Below, in pieces: positions 32,976 through 44,611 of a stretch of DNA of 64,000 nucleotides. Source of the stretch: Pseudophaeomoniella oleicola (lineage: Eukaryota > Ascomycota > Eurotiomycetes > Phaeomoniellales > Phaeomoniellaceae); NCBI GenBank assembly GCA_003868215.1, contig QWDQ01000068.1, positions 53,332-117,331 on the forward strand, read 5' to 3'. The notes beneath the pieces are model-generated. The model was not told the origin of the DNA and ran no database searches. It was given only the letters and a program-made list of their open reading frames with translations. The position numbers and the translations under genes are program-made. The first letter of the stretch is position 1. Each line of letters opens with the position of its first letter.

Positions 32976-34344
32976 ATGAAGAAGTCCGCTCTTTTCTCTG
33001 GAGCGATCTTCGCTGCTGCTACCCATGCTCAGCAGGCTGCGTATGGTCAGTGTGGAGGTCAAGGCTGGACTGGTGCCACCACATGTGTCTCCGGCTATCA
33101 TTGTACAACCTTGAACCCCTACTACTTTCAGTGCGTTCCTGGTAGCGCATCATCTGCTCAGCCGACCGCGCAGAGTACCGCGCAGACTACTCTTGCAACA
33201 AGTACGATTCGGATCCAGGCGACTTCATCTGTATCCGGCACAGCATCCACCACTGCCGCTTCCGCTGCTGCGAGCGGGACAGGCTTAAGATGGGTTGGTG
33301 TTGATGAATCCGGGGCAGAGTTTGGGCAATCCAACCTCCCCGGAACCTACGGAGTTGATTATATCTTCCCTTCTACTTCTACCATCGACGTAAGGTAGCC
33401 CTAGCATTGTTTGCATGATGAAACTAATTGTTCCAGACCTTGATAGGCGAGGGCTACAACATCTTCCGCCTTCCCTTTCTCATGGAGCGTATGGCACCTG
33501 CATCAATTACTGGAGCTCTCTCGACCGAGTATTTGGCAAACTACAGCGCCGTCGTCAACTACATTACCGGTAGGGGAGCTCATGCTGTCCTCGACCCACA
33601 CAATTACGGCCGGTACAATGGCAACATCATCACCGATACAACCAGTTTTGGGACTTTTTGGAGCAACGTCGCGTCTGCTTTTGCTTCAAACTCCAGAGTC
33701 GTAAGTTATCACCATCGATATCTTCCTCCTCTATCTCTCCCATATGCCAAATATGAATTCTTGTCTTCTTATCACACATGTCATTTAACCATCCCCAGAT
33801 CTTCGACACCAACAACGAATACCACGACATGGACGAAACCCTAGTCCTGAACCTCAACCAAGCCGCCATAAACGCCATCCGCGCCGCCGGTGCTACGACC
33901 CAATACATCTTCGTCGAAGGTAACTCGTACAGCGGCGGTTGGACCTGGAACACGACCAACACCGCCCTCAGCGCCCTGACCGACTCCGAAAACTTGATCA
34001 TCTACGAAATGCACCAATACCTCGATTCCGACGGCAGCGGCACGAGCGCCACCTGCGTCTCCTCCACCATCGGCGTCGAACGCATCGAAGGCGCGACCGC
34101 CTGGTTACGCGCGAACGGCAAACTCGGCGTCCTGGGCGAATTCGCTGGCGGTGCCAACTCCGTCTGCCTCACGGCCGTGACCGGCATGCTGCAGCATCTC
34201 GCCGCCAACACAGACGTCTGGACAGGCGCTCTCTGGTGGGGAGGTGGCCCTTGGTGGGGTGATAGCTACATCTATGCATTCGAACCCCCCTCAGGCATCG
34301 GATATGAATACTATGATGCCACTTTGAGGTCATTCGCCCCATGA
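32976..34344 (+). CDS. Secreted endo-beta-1,4-glucanase, CBM1-GH5 (subfamily 5-like)
   Basis: Exons 32976-33389, 33437-33700 and 33799-34344; introns of 47 and 98 bp. The 407-residue product starts with a signal peptide of about 18 residues. A CBM1 cellulose-binding module follows with cysteines 26, 37, 43 and 53 and aromatic residues Trp31, Tyr49 and Tyr50, then a Ser/Thr/Ala linker to about residue 105. The GH5 catalytic domain begins [14 protein letters not shown]. The acid/base is Glu233 in [10 protein letters not shown], and the nucleophile is Glu340 in [22 protein letters not shown] near the end is also conserved. It closely resembles the Trichoderma EGII/Cel5A type as I remember it. 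The role is extracellular cleavage of internal cellulose bonds. Everything needed for activity is present. Confidence 0.96.
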
Positions 34345-34878
34345 GCCCCATGAAGCGTGTGAAAGAATGGACGCAGATTTTGGGTGGGGGGGGGGGGAGA
34401 ACAGGCAAAAGGTTCTCTGGACATCTCCTTTCTTTTTTTTTCGTCACAAAATTAGGTAGCTATTTTGCCTTTCTCTCTCTCACACCTTGATACCTTACTA
34501 CCATTCTATGTATTTACTTTCCATCACCAATATACGCCTTGTTTAATCCGCTCTAATCACCAGTCACTAATCCCCAATCGCGGGCAATAAATCCCATGAA
34601 TAGTACTCCAGTACTTACCTAGATACAACGGCAAGATCTAAAAAATCATGGACCTCCGAGTGTCTTTCTTATACTATGTATATATATCAAGGTACTAGTA
34701 CCTGGTATCGAAATTATACTGTACCTACCTACCTATTTCCCTATATCTGCCACCACTCTTCTTCTTCTTCTTCTTCTTTTTTTTTTTCTCTCCCGTCTAT
34801 CCATCCATCCATCCATTCAATCATTCAATTTCCCACGAGGTACCTTACCTAGTAGGTAAGCGACCTCACAACCGACCT

Positions 34879-34905
34879 GTCGTCGTCGTCGTCGTCGTCG
34901 TCGTC
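34879..34905. repeat. (GTC)n microsatellite
   Basis: Nine uninterrupted GTC/CGT units in the repeat-dense convergent region. Confidence 0.9.
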
Positions 34906-35065
34906 TTCTTTCGGACCTTCCATCTCCATGAAAATTGAGTACGTTTAGATACTAGATAGGTACCTTAGGTAGGTTGCATGCTCACCTCAGAGATTTCGAG
35001 CTCATAGATATTGTTGGTGGCAAGTACCTAGGTAGGTAGGTACCTGCCGGTGGTAAAGTTCAGAG

Positions 35066-35092
35066 GCGGAGGAGGAGGAGGAGGAGGAGGAG
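35066..35092. repeat. (GGA)n microsatellite
   Basis: About nine GGA units. G-rich triplet tracts like this can form quadruplexes. Confidence 0.9.
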
Positions 35093-35408
35093 CGTGTGAT
35101 GTATGTGTACGAAATAGGTATGATAGAGATAGGTACCTTATCTAGGTAGGTAGGTAATGGAATTAATTGATCGATAGAAAGATTGAGATTGTAGATAGGT
35201 ACCAGGTAGGTACTATGGAAAGAAAATGTAAAAGCTAGGTAATAAATGAGATGTGTGATGTGATGTGATAAGAAACGCTTCTCTTTTTTTCAAAAAAAAA
35301 AAAACATAATAATAACTAGATAAATCTATATTCTTTTTCCGCTCTTCCTCTGTTCTTCTCCAGAAAAGTAGGTACCTACCAAACAGACAAAGACCCGACC
35401 TTTTCCCA

Positions 35409-37189
35409 TCAATTCTCAAATTCCCTCTTCCGTAACCGTTTGCCAAACCAATATAACAACGCCGGCACCGGCACCATCGCCGCACACGCAAATCCCAACG
35501 CCATCGTGCCCCACGCCCATCCCAACGTGCGATACAACTGCAACCCGCACACACACAGGACGCAAGCGCCGACGCTCTTCGCGATGCACGTCGCAGCGAC
35601 GGCAGCAGGTGCGGCATCTGTCTCGACGAATGCGTCGACGAGGTAGGTCTGCACGCTGAGGTGCGAGGCGTGGATCGCAGCGACGAAGAGCGCGGATGCG
35701 AGTAAAGGGATGCTCCAGTGTACGCGTTGCGGGTTCTGGGCCGACCAGGCGAAAGCCGTAAGGCCGAGGGGGACGACGAGAGCGGTGAATTGGAGGAATA
35801 GGAGGCGGGATTCGGGTTGTGGGATTAGGGAGCCGGTGCGTTGGGAGTGGCGGTGGGTCATGTAGCGGTAGGTGAGGGACATGGGCTTGGGGGTTAAGAA
35901 GGTGCTCAGGATGAGGGCGAGGAAGGGGGAGATGTAGGGGAGGGAGATGAGAGAGTTTGGGAAGGAGTAGGTTGGGAGGGTTCTGTCGGTGGGGTGAGAT
36001 GTGAAGAGTAGGGGGAGTGAGAGGAGATGGAGGTAGAGAATTCCGTTGGTCCTGAGAGAATAGGTTAGTCAGGAGGTGTAGGACAGAAGATAGAAAAGCA
36101 GGCATTCGCAGGGAGAGAAGGCGTGGGTTGAACTATAGAACTTACAGAGCCATGTAGACACTCATTACCGTACAGATCGGAGATGTCGAGAGCAGACGGA
36201 GAGGTTGAATAATCGATTGGGCGAAGAGAGTCCTTGGAGTAGCACATGCCGAACTCGTTTCTCGGAGATGATGAGAAAGGCGAGAATCCTCGGCTGCGTG
36301 TGTCTGCCGCCTCTTCTTCGCCTTCCGAGCAAGTAGGAATTGAGCACATGTTTCGCGCAGAAGAAGTACGGACAGGATCACTGTCACGCCTGAGGTGATG
36401 GCCATACCTCCCATAAGCCAGCGCCAACCGTTGGCACCGACAACGATGAATCCTCCCACCAATCCACCTACCGCCGGACCAACCGTAGGACCAACTCCAT
36501 ACAAGCTCTGCGGTCTCCCCCGAACCTGACGTTCGAACATGTCGCCAATGGTACCACCACCCAGACTCGCATCCGCCGAGCCTGCCATACCGGACAGTAG
36601 GCGTAGCACGGCCAGCGCTATTATGTTAGGTGCGACAGCACAGCCGACGTTGAGAATTGTGAATAATGCGAAGCTGGCGAGGCATACGATACGGCGTCCG
36701 TAGAGTTCGGAACATGGTGTGAGAACTAGAGGACCAAACGCCTGGCCCAGGACGAAGAGTCCCACGAGAAGACCTGGGATGTAAGGACAGGTGAGGTGGA
36801 ATATTTTGCCGTTATCAACGTCGGCGACGACGAGGAGAGTTGACGCTATTGCCGAGAGCGTTGCTTGCGCGCTTATGAGGGATATATTGCACCACTTCTT
36901 GCTATTGCTCCAGTTGAGGGGGTTCTCTGGATCTTCTGGTCCGTCCCAATTCTGCTGTCGAATAATTTAATCGTCAGAAATTTCTTTTTTCTTTTTTTTC
37001 TTAATTTGAGGAGAGAAAGCTGGAATGATTGGAGGAAGGTCGTACCACGTCGCTGGTCACGAACGTCGCATCGGGAGTACCATCAGTCTTGGGCGAAGAC
37101 TCGATGTCGACCCTTGTGTGCACTGTGATCGCGACCTTTGAGTGTCTCCGTCCGTCGAAGATCACAGGCTCATCTGAAGGGGATGGCAT
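35409..37189 (-). CDS. MFS multidrug transporter (DHA1 type), second copy
   Basis: Exons 37189-37046, 36954-36146 and 36051-35409; introns of 91 bp (GTACGA donor, CTGAC branch, CAG) and 94 bp (GTAAGT, TGACTAAC, CAG). They join to 531 residues. Exon 1 is a polar cytoplasmic tail, and exon 2 opens with NWDGPEDPENPLNWSNSKKW, the usual DHA1 entry. CSELYGRR is motif A, and GPTVGPAVGG in TM5 is motif C. Exon 3 begins with LTNGILYLHLL, completing TM7. About 12 membrane segments are present. It differs clearly from the transporter at 27843-29694, so this is not a recent duplication. Expected role: drug or metabolite export by proton antiport. The GTACGA donor is unusual, but the frame and conserved DPENP join support it. 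Confidence 0.88.
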
Positions 37190-39510
37190 ATTCTCTCCCT
37201 CTTATCACGGACGGATGATCGCTCTCTAGACCCCAAGTCTGGGAGATGATTGAAAACGGAAGCTTCGTCGATAGCCGTGCTGAAACCATGGCCGAGTTTC
37301 TCGTGCAGCTGCTTAAACTTCTAACAGCAAGGAAGATCGAGCGTCCGCAGCCAGAGAAGAGGCAAGACTGATGATACCTGATGCTTGGGTATATCAAGCG
37401 AACAAGGCCGACGTCGAAGAAACTACCGTGATAGTTCTCCTCCTCCCTCTAGGCCACCCTCGAATGTTTCCTGAGGTGTCGTCGATGGAATAGCTGGAGG
37501 CCAGTTCATTCCTACTGTTGACTTTTGGGTACCATGGAGTCAAAATACATCGATACGAGATTTCCATCACGTGTTGATGGGTATTCTCTCTCTTGCGGTG
37601 ATTCATTAAGCATGTATCAGCGACTGCATACCAAGCTTCTGACGTTAGCGGCAGCCATATGGGGGCTTAATCGTACATATAATGCAAGAGTGAATCACAA
37701 TGTCTTTTCGTCCTCAACGTTGAGTGCGGCCTTGGAAAAAAGGTGCTTTCGGATTCCGAAACACCTGCACTGGCCAGCGATTCATTTGCTGATCAATCAT
37801 CCATAAGCCCAACAAGCGAAGCCAAAATGGCACGTACCTATCTTTGCCGACCTTTTCATCACACCTTCACAACCTTGGCTCTCATTCTAGAAGCTGTGGG
37901 AAGGCTAGGCTACTGCAGTCATCATGGAAGGATGGCTTGTTGAATTGAATCTGATGGTGGCACGATGAGGCCAAGAAATGTGTAGCTTTTGGCCCCCGAA
38001 CTTCCCGTGCGCCTCGCTTTGCCGATTAGCGGACTTGTTCAATATTCCTAGCTTCATGACTCGATTGGGCAGTAAGAGAGAGTGTTTGACTCCAGATCTG
38101 GTTTCTAGAAGCAATTTAGCCTCTCCGGTCTTACATTTCTTCCTCTGTCTGTCCTCATCCCTGATCAAAGCTGCTTTTTTCTGACTCAAGTGTCTTTGAT
38201 CGTGTCTCGGATACTTCATTACATTTGGTCAACTGCCGTGCGTGAAGAATTCGTTTCGGGAAATGGGATATCTGATCAGAACCACAATGAGATTTTCAAA
38301 TTGCATAGTTCTGATAGAAACTGATCCCTTGACGTCCCGCCTGTTATTGCCGGTATTGTTTACCTGGGTAAATACCAAATCTCTTGTAGGCAAGTATAGT
38401 GAGGTATGTTTGATACCACGAAGTCAGCAATTACGCAGGATTCAGAAATAGTAGATAGGATCTTTCCCAACCCCTGCAATGTTAGACATTAGACTCCACG
38501 CGATTAAGTAGCCGTAGAGAATCCCACAGCGGACTACAGTCCCGACACTAAGCAGCCCATAACATCGAAGGTAGATAGATGAGGTTGCGTGATCTATTTC
38601 CGCATTACGATAGGACCCTTGCCCACATGTCGTCGCTTCATAACAGCTGTATATAGGAGACGGTGGCTTCTCAACACGGACACAAAAGCCGACGAGGCGT
38701 GCTAGCACCGCATAATTGCAATTGTGTAGATATCTGTTGAGCCTTCCAAAAGAGGAAAGAAGGTATTTTGTTTCTCTCAGATATCTGTACCATGCGATGA
38801 TCGTGTGCCGATGTATAGCTCTGGAAGCCTAGAATGGAGTTGTGTGAGAAGGAATGAACCAGAAGAAGTGATCCATACTCCGACCATCTCATCTTCGACA
38901 AAAGGTCTTAATTTGTTCGTCTAGTCTTCTCTCCCGCCTCGAGTTCATTCTTTCGGAGATTGTTGCCGTGCGTCTTCTTGCCCATGGGATTTATAGAGGT
39001 TCGTGATACCGTTCTGGTGGCATGAGTCAGTAAGCCTGCTTACTTCTTGTTGTTGTTTCTTCCGTAATTCAATCTCAATGGGCTCGAAGATAAATTCGAT
39101 GAGAGGGTGAGGGTGGTGAGGGGGTCCGGGAGTTGGTTGCTCGCTCGCTCATGGATGTCTCTCACTCTGGGTGGAGTTGGGACAGACCTGGAAGACGATG
39201 GATGATGGGGTCGAAAGGTTTGTGATAGAGGAAGAATAGTAATGCAACGCGCGTATATATAACTATATACTGGAGATTTGGTAAGCACTATGTAGACAAA
39301 ATCACTCCGAGTAGAATGTTGGTCTTTTCCTGCCTGCTAGATCCTCCTTGGCGTCGAAAGTTCATCAAAGTTTCCGACTCCTTGTCCTTGGTCAGAAGTT
39401 GGTGATGTGAACGCTGTTGCAGTTCGGCTCTCTGTAAATGACGTCGAACCATATTTCCAAGACTCATTCGTCACAGATCACTTTTGGGCCGGCACAACCT
39501 AGGCTGCCGT
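37190..39510. other. Intergenic region
   Basis: I see no supported gene. Short frames of under 100 codons occur on both strands without domains. A TTTCTTTTTT tract near 36980 belongs to the preceding intron. The first part is the promoter of the minus-strand MFS gene, and the right end is the 3' flank of the DUF885 gene. Confidence 0.55.
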
Positions 39511-41274
39511 TTATAGTTTCTCGTAAAACTTCCAAGTACTTTTATGCTCTGGCGTGAGTGGTCGGTTCTGAAGCAAGGCCCGAAGGAGCTCGACCGGCAT
39601 CTCATTTTGCTGAAGTACTTGGTCGTGATATTGCTTTTCGCTGACCGTTCCACTACCAACGAGTTCTTTTCGAAGAGCGTAGAACTGTAGCGCTCCAATC
39701 ATATAACCAGCTTGATACAGCGGTGAATAAGCACCTGTGAATGACCTGCGCACTTCGCCTTCAGCCGTGGCACGTTCATGTCCCACCTTGTCAACCAGGT
39801 AGTCGATGCATTCCTGAGGGCTCATCTGTCCAAGATGGAACCTCAAGGAGAACGTAATTCGAGCACAACGGTGCATGCGCCAGAAGAGCATTCCGATACG
39901 ATTCTCGGGGGTCTTCTTGAATCTCTGGTCGTCCCAGAGGACCATTTCCCAATACAATGACCAACCTTCAATCCAGAAGGGCGTCGAGAAGATATTGCGA
40001 TAAGGGTGATGGCGAGCCTTCGAGTACATCTGAAGGTGATGCCCTGGAATAAGCTCGTGGAATACGGTAGAGCGTGAGAAATGGATGTTATTCCCTCGCA
40101 TGCTCATCATTTTGTCCTCGTGGTCCATCGTATCTGTGGGATATGAGACGATGATCGAGTCGCCTCCAAGGAAGAAAGGATTGACCTTCTGCCTTTCTGG
40201 AGACATCATGAACATTCGCCACGTCTCTTCGGCAACCGGTGGGACTGTGATCATATCATAATGCTTCACGTAATCAATAGCTTCTCTTGCAAGAGTGTGC
40301 ACAAGATTGGTCTGTTCGCCGGGATCCACGTAGAGGTCCTTGACGTACTCCAAGGCCTTATGCCAATCGTCTCCATATCCCAACTCCCGTGAAGCCTTTT
40401 TCATCTCTGCTTCACACCAAGCATATTCACTATCACCTATCTGAATGAGCTCTTCAGGAGAATATGGGATTTTCTCTGCTTCTATTTCTGCCGTGAGGCC
40501 ATCACGCCCGATCGGCTCACCCACGATAGTATCTTCGTCACCCTCTTTGAGGCCGACCAAGTTTATCCGAATGGTCTTAGCAAGTTCTTGCAGCTCCGAG
40601 GCAATTTTCTTGAACGGTTCTGATACCCACCAAGTAAACATCGGATTGTAACCTTCATAGAAATAATACCACTCCGTCAGGCAGGTGTGGAATTGGTCGA
40701 TCATATTTGCAGCGCGGAAAGCATCAGAAACTGCGACATCGAGCTCTTTACTTGAAACACTTTCAGTCATACGTTGAATCTTCTTCCTAGTCTGCGTAAG
40801 TTCCTCTGCTGCTTTCTTGGCGTCGATGGGTTTCATCTGCTGCCGGTCCTCACACAATGCAATAAGGGGCCCAGCGAATGTTAGAAGAGGCTCTGCGGCT
40901 TCATCCTTTGCGTGATCGAGATCAAGTTGCCTCTGCCGACGCTCGATGAGATTTCGCAGAAGCAGATAGTCAACTTTGCCATCTTGGTTCAAGGTATCAA
41001 ATCGCAGGTCTTCTAGGCCTGTCAACTGTTCGTGGTAGAATTTCCGGAGACGATCTTTCCGTGTCGCTGAGATAGTAATATTGTAGAATCGATCGATTTC
41101 TTTCAAATCCGTTGTGAACCATTCGATGCGCTGTCGCATTGTATTATCACTGCTGGACAAGGCTTCAGCACTCCAGTGACTTTGCCCTCCACTCGGCATT
41201 GAGCCTCTGTTGTCTTCATTGTGACGGAAGGGTATTCCACTGTCCTCGCGGACGTTTCCAATCCTGTGTCGCAT
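39511..41274 (-). CDS. DUF885 family putative metallohydrolase/peptidase
   Basis: A single exon encodes 587 residues, the usual size for the family. The key motif FHELIPGHHLQM sits at about 405-416: His406-Glu407 with PGHH at 410-413, the HExxPGH zinc-binding pattern of DUF885 proteins. Other conserved parts are the helical N-terminal half (RFYNIT, KVDYLLLRNLIE), NPFFLGGDSIIVSYP, TPFWIEGWSLYWEM (second metal ligand region) and SPLYQAGYMIGALQFYALR. Members are thought to be zinc-dependent peptidases related to carboxypeptidase-like helical folds; the substrate is unknown. No signal peptide is present, so it is likely cytosolic. The ATG at 41274 gives a polar, poorly conserved leader of about 45 residues; an in-frame Met46 (MRQRIEW) is an alternative start. 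Confidence 0.9.
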   Translation of the reverse strand: MRHRIGNVREDSGIPFRHNEDNRGSMPSGGQSHWSAEALSSSDNTMRQRIEWFTTDLKEIDRFYNITISATRKDRLRKFYHEQLTGLEDLRFDTLNQDGKVDYLLLRNLIERRQRQLDLDHAKDEAAEPLLTFAGPLIALCEDRQQMKPIDAKKAAEELTQTRKKIQRMTESVSSKELDVAVSDAFRAANMIDQFHTCLTEWYYFYEGYNPMFTWWVSEPFKKIASELQELAKTIRINLVGLKEGDEDTIVGEPIGRDGLTAEIEAEKIPYSPEELIQIGDSEYAWCEAEMKKASRELGYGDDWHKALEYVKDLYVDPGEQTNLVHTLAREAIDYVKHYDMITVPPVAEETWRMFMMSPERQKVNPFFLGGDSIIVSYPTDTMDHEDKMMSMRGNNIHFSRSTVFHELIPGHHLQMYSKARHHPYRNIFSTPFWIEGWSLYWEMVLWDDQRFKKTPENRIGMLFWRMHRCARITFSLRFHLGQMSPQECIDYLVDKVGHERATAEGEVRRSFTGAYSPLYQAGYMIGALQFYALRKELVGSGTVSEKQYHDQVLQQNEMPVELLRALLQNRPLTPEHKSTWKFYEKL

Positions 41275-42002
41275 GTTCAGCTTAGACGACGTATGATCTT
41301 TCGAAACCAGGCGTACAGCAACTATCTATGAAGAGGTTAATATCATCAGGAAGTAATTAATGGTTGACCTCCTCAATTGAGATGTACCAATGCTGTTGGC
41401 GGAGATGGCCGTGTCTACAGGGATCATCGTGAAGCCGATGGTGCCGAGGAAAGATAAGAGTGTTGGTCAATGACCTTCCAAGTCACATTGCCATCCGGAG
41501 TATCATTCACTGTCATAGTCCGAATGTTCTGCTGTCGCCGAATCCAAGGATGGTTGCCTAGCCGACAGTAACCCGCATGTTTTCATGAGAACGTGCGAAG
41601 GTCATGAATATCTCTAGACGATTAGTTTAGACAGGATCAAAGCCAATGAGAGATATAAATAATAATTGGTAGCGTACATGGATACCCTGATTTGTCTGTC
41701 TGTTCGTTCCAGACTTACAGCCATGATCTCTCCTAACCTTTCTTTTGCGACAGAGTAAAGCTGGCACCGAAACTATACATTATGCGAAGCAGAAGCAGAC
41801 ACTCGACAAGTATACCGATAGTCCACATGAGAAATGGTATAGAGGGGTCTGCATCGACTTCTGTAGATAAAGCGGAAGAGCATTCTACATTCCCGAATCA
41901 CGCGCCTGGCCACGTCGTCTGCGAAATTTGCGTGCTTTTATCTTCCCTTGTGACGACTCAGAGCACAAACGGTGAATATGCTTTCTAGCGTCGGAATCCT
42001 GC
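41275..42002. other. Intergenic region
   Basis: Lies between the DUF885 promoter and the 3' end of the S41 peptidase. A 68-codon plus-strand frame at 41782-41988 starts with ATG but shows nothing recognisable. Confidence 0.6.
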
Positions 42003-44611
42003 TCATTTGGACGGTGGCAAGGACCTTCTTGTCCTTCTTCGTGGTCGTGGCGGTCTGGTTCCGGTATGCAGCTTCGATATAGACTTACGTATCACCTGTT
42101 CCTCGTGCTTCAAATGCTGCCCACCGCGGCCAGGACCGAAAGATGACGTTCCTGTATTCCCTTTGAAGCTGTTCGTCATATAAGCCGGTCTCGTTGGTAA
42201 CAGGTTAGTGCCGAGACTGTCTGGAAGCGGCTCGTTATCGCTGGAAGATATAAATGGGATGGAGGGACCGGCGAAAGAGAGAAGACCGTTGAGATCGTAG
42301 GATACCCCGTTTGGTATTGATACCAAGGGGACCGAAGAGGTTATGGGTATCGATGTGGCTCCGGTCGTGGCATAACCAGTAGAGTCTTGGACGCAGTATG
42401 ACGGAGTTGTCCAGATTGCGTCAGAAGCGTACTGCCACAAATTGGTGAAGTTGTTGAAGGTATCGGGGATCAAGAAGATCCTGCAGTCAGCAGCTTCGTA
42501 CTGCATCAACAAAGGAGTCTGGTCATCTCCTTGAAGGACCTGTGCTCGAAGACTGACTCCACCGGAATTGATAAAGATGCTTTGGTCATTTCGATTTGGA
42601 ACATCAGCTGAAGAGTTTTGGATTGCGACAGTGTTGTTAATATCATCATCTAGTTCCGAAAAGTCGTAGTAGCGAGCACCACGACTGCCGCTCGGGGTTT
42701 GCATGGGTCCATAGTTTGGTCGTCCACCGGTTACGACGTTCTTGACTCCAGCATCGTGGCGCATCATTTCCATGAATAGAGAACACGCGGACGAGCATAG
42801 GGCGTCAGACAGCTATCATAACGCATATAGTTAGCACACTGATGGAGACATGGGTATTCGAAAACACGTACAATCACAATGTCGCTTGGCGCGAAAGGAT
42901 TGGTAGGGGCCTTTTGAAACAGTGCTTCCGGAGGGTCTTCGTCACCCAATGCAGCATAGTCAAATATATAGCTCGTTGTGTTGAGTCGCTCTGCGAGAGT
43001 CACACTGGCAGCATTTGGGTTTGGTCCAAAGAATTCTGCCCATGAAGTAAAATTCCGACCGGTAGCTGCATTCAGCCTGGACGTAGCAGTCCACTCGTCT
43101 GAGACGGCAACCACATAATTGTCGTCAGCCGGGGTGAGGCTGTCGTAATATGCTGTGATGGCTTCGCCCAATGTATCGGCAAGAGGATGTGCGCGCATCA
43201 CACTTCCAGCGAAAGGCTCTATTGCAGGGAAGAATTGTTTGAAAGTGTTATATGCCAGGATGAGATCTCCACCTGCGTTTTGCTGGAGATCAACAAGAAC
43301 TTTTTGTAGACCATTAGCTTTGCTCTGGGTCAGGAAATTCTGTACAGTGTCTGAGAAGCTCTGAATGTCGGCTCCATCAGCGTAGAAGGTTGGGATGCTG
43401 AGAACGGCCAAAGAGATATCAGGGAAAAAGTATCCTGTAACGAAGCCTGTTGTTCCAAGATTGTCCTGATAGACGTCGGCATTTTCAGGATATGCATCTG
43501 TGTAGTAGCTCAGAGATGTCACCGGCGTATCATCCATAGTAGTGGTAGATGCGTCGTCATCTACCGTTGTATCATTTGGATTATACGAGGCTGGATAAAA
43601 TCCAAGGACGAAGAAATTGTAGTAATCCCCTCCTGTTTCCAGAGGGCCGGTCCCGCCATCGTTGTAGTATACGGCCAGCCACTCGTCATCCAAGACCGAG
43701 CCATTCTCAAATGTGTATGAGAATTGGTCACCAGGATAGAATGTCGCAGCGCCATCCCAAACGCTAGTTTGCTGAAGGACATCAAGAACAGGGCTATCCA
43801 TGAGCGTATTCCAGTCAGCATGAGGCTCGAGCGTACCGAGTGAGTTCAAAGCTGCAAAATGTGAAAGATATTCGATCGCATCGGTGCCATTGATTTTCGA
43901 GATCGCAGATGGCTGCCAGCTGTCTTGGGCTCCCTTTGATTGGTTCAAATATAGATCATCTAAAGCAATCAGTAGGCATTCGATTTGCAGCGAATCTAGC
44001 GTTTCTCACAAGTAAGGTAGACTTTTGGTAAAGCGACTCCATCCAAAGAAATTGACGTCAATCCCCATTGACTACCAAAAGAGAATGAAGATAGCAACCC
44101 GGCGTCAAGGTTCACATGGGCATCATTGGCGGAATATAAGAGTCTCTGGACATCAGCTTCAAACTCGTATTCTCCTTTGTAACCGCCATTATCGATAGTA
44201 TCTTGGATTCTCTGCAGACCAGCGACCAGATCCACCGCTGGCTTTTGGTAACCTGGCGGTGGACTCTTGAGATAATCGAGCGTACTTTGAAATTGCAGTG
44301 TGTCGTTCCAATACTTGATGAACCTAGTCGCCACGGCTGAAACGAATGGTACCGTGGCCCAACAGTTATACACATCGACGGCGTTAACAATCGAATCTGA
44401 ACATCTTTTAGCTGTTTGGCGCGGATTTCTCTGACTTGGGGGAAATACCAGCCTCTGCAGCCCTTATAAGATCGCCACATGCTGTAGGTACAGGTGCACT
44501 AATTGCTTCTGTTGACGTCGCGCTGACAGATGAATCCTGAGGCCAGGGAATGGCGAAAGCCGAGGCAAAGAGTATGAAATGAACTAGGATCGACGTAAAC
44601 AGAGCCATCAT
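42003..44611 (-). CDS. Secreted S41 family serine peptidase (CPAF/ustP-like)
   Basis: Exons 44611-44449, 44396-44010, 43959-42872 and 42812-42003; introns of 52, 50 and 59 bp. All junctions restore frame and family sequence, giving 815 residues. The signal peptide ends near residue 22. The N-terminal region (about 55-190) has the PVDLVAGLQRI-like helical block and DAHVNLDAGLL seen in fungal S41 proteins, followed by a PDZ-like part with ISKINGTDAIEYL. LSDALCSSACSLFMEMM (547-563), created by joining exons 3 and 4, holds the catalytic Ser (553 or 554). GVKNVVTGGRPNYGPMQ follows. It is probably an extracellular or vacuolar endopeptidase; related proteins (ustP, phomP) sit in fungal RiPP clusters, but no precursor or UstY gene is visible here. 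The C-terminus is a basic Pro/Arg tail, and a strong GTAAGT near 42088 suggests an unseen last intron and a different end. Confidence 0.88.

Larger units (their letters stand above)
34345..35408. other. Convergent intergenic region dense in simple repeats
   Basis: Contains a 12-G run (34386-34397), CTT repeats (about 34757-34775), CCAT repeats (34798-34816), GTC repeats (34879-34905), GGA repeats (35066-35092) and many TAGGTACC motifs. No coding content. Confidence 0.85.

Noticed and set aside
27843-37189. Secondary-metabolite cluster formed by two MFS transporters, GNAT and nearby enzymes
   Set aside because: No PKS, NRPS, terpene synthase, P450 or pathway regulator lies among them, and a cellulase sits in between.
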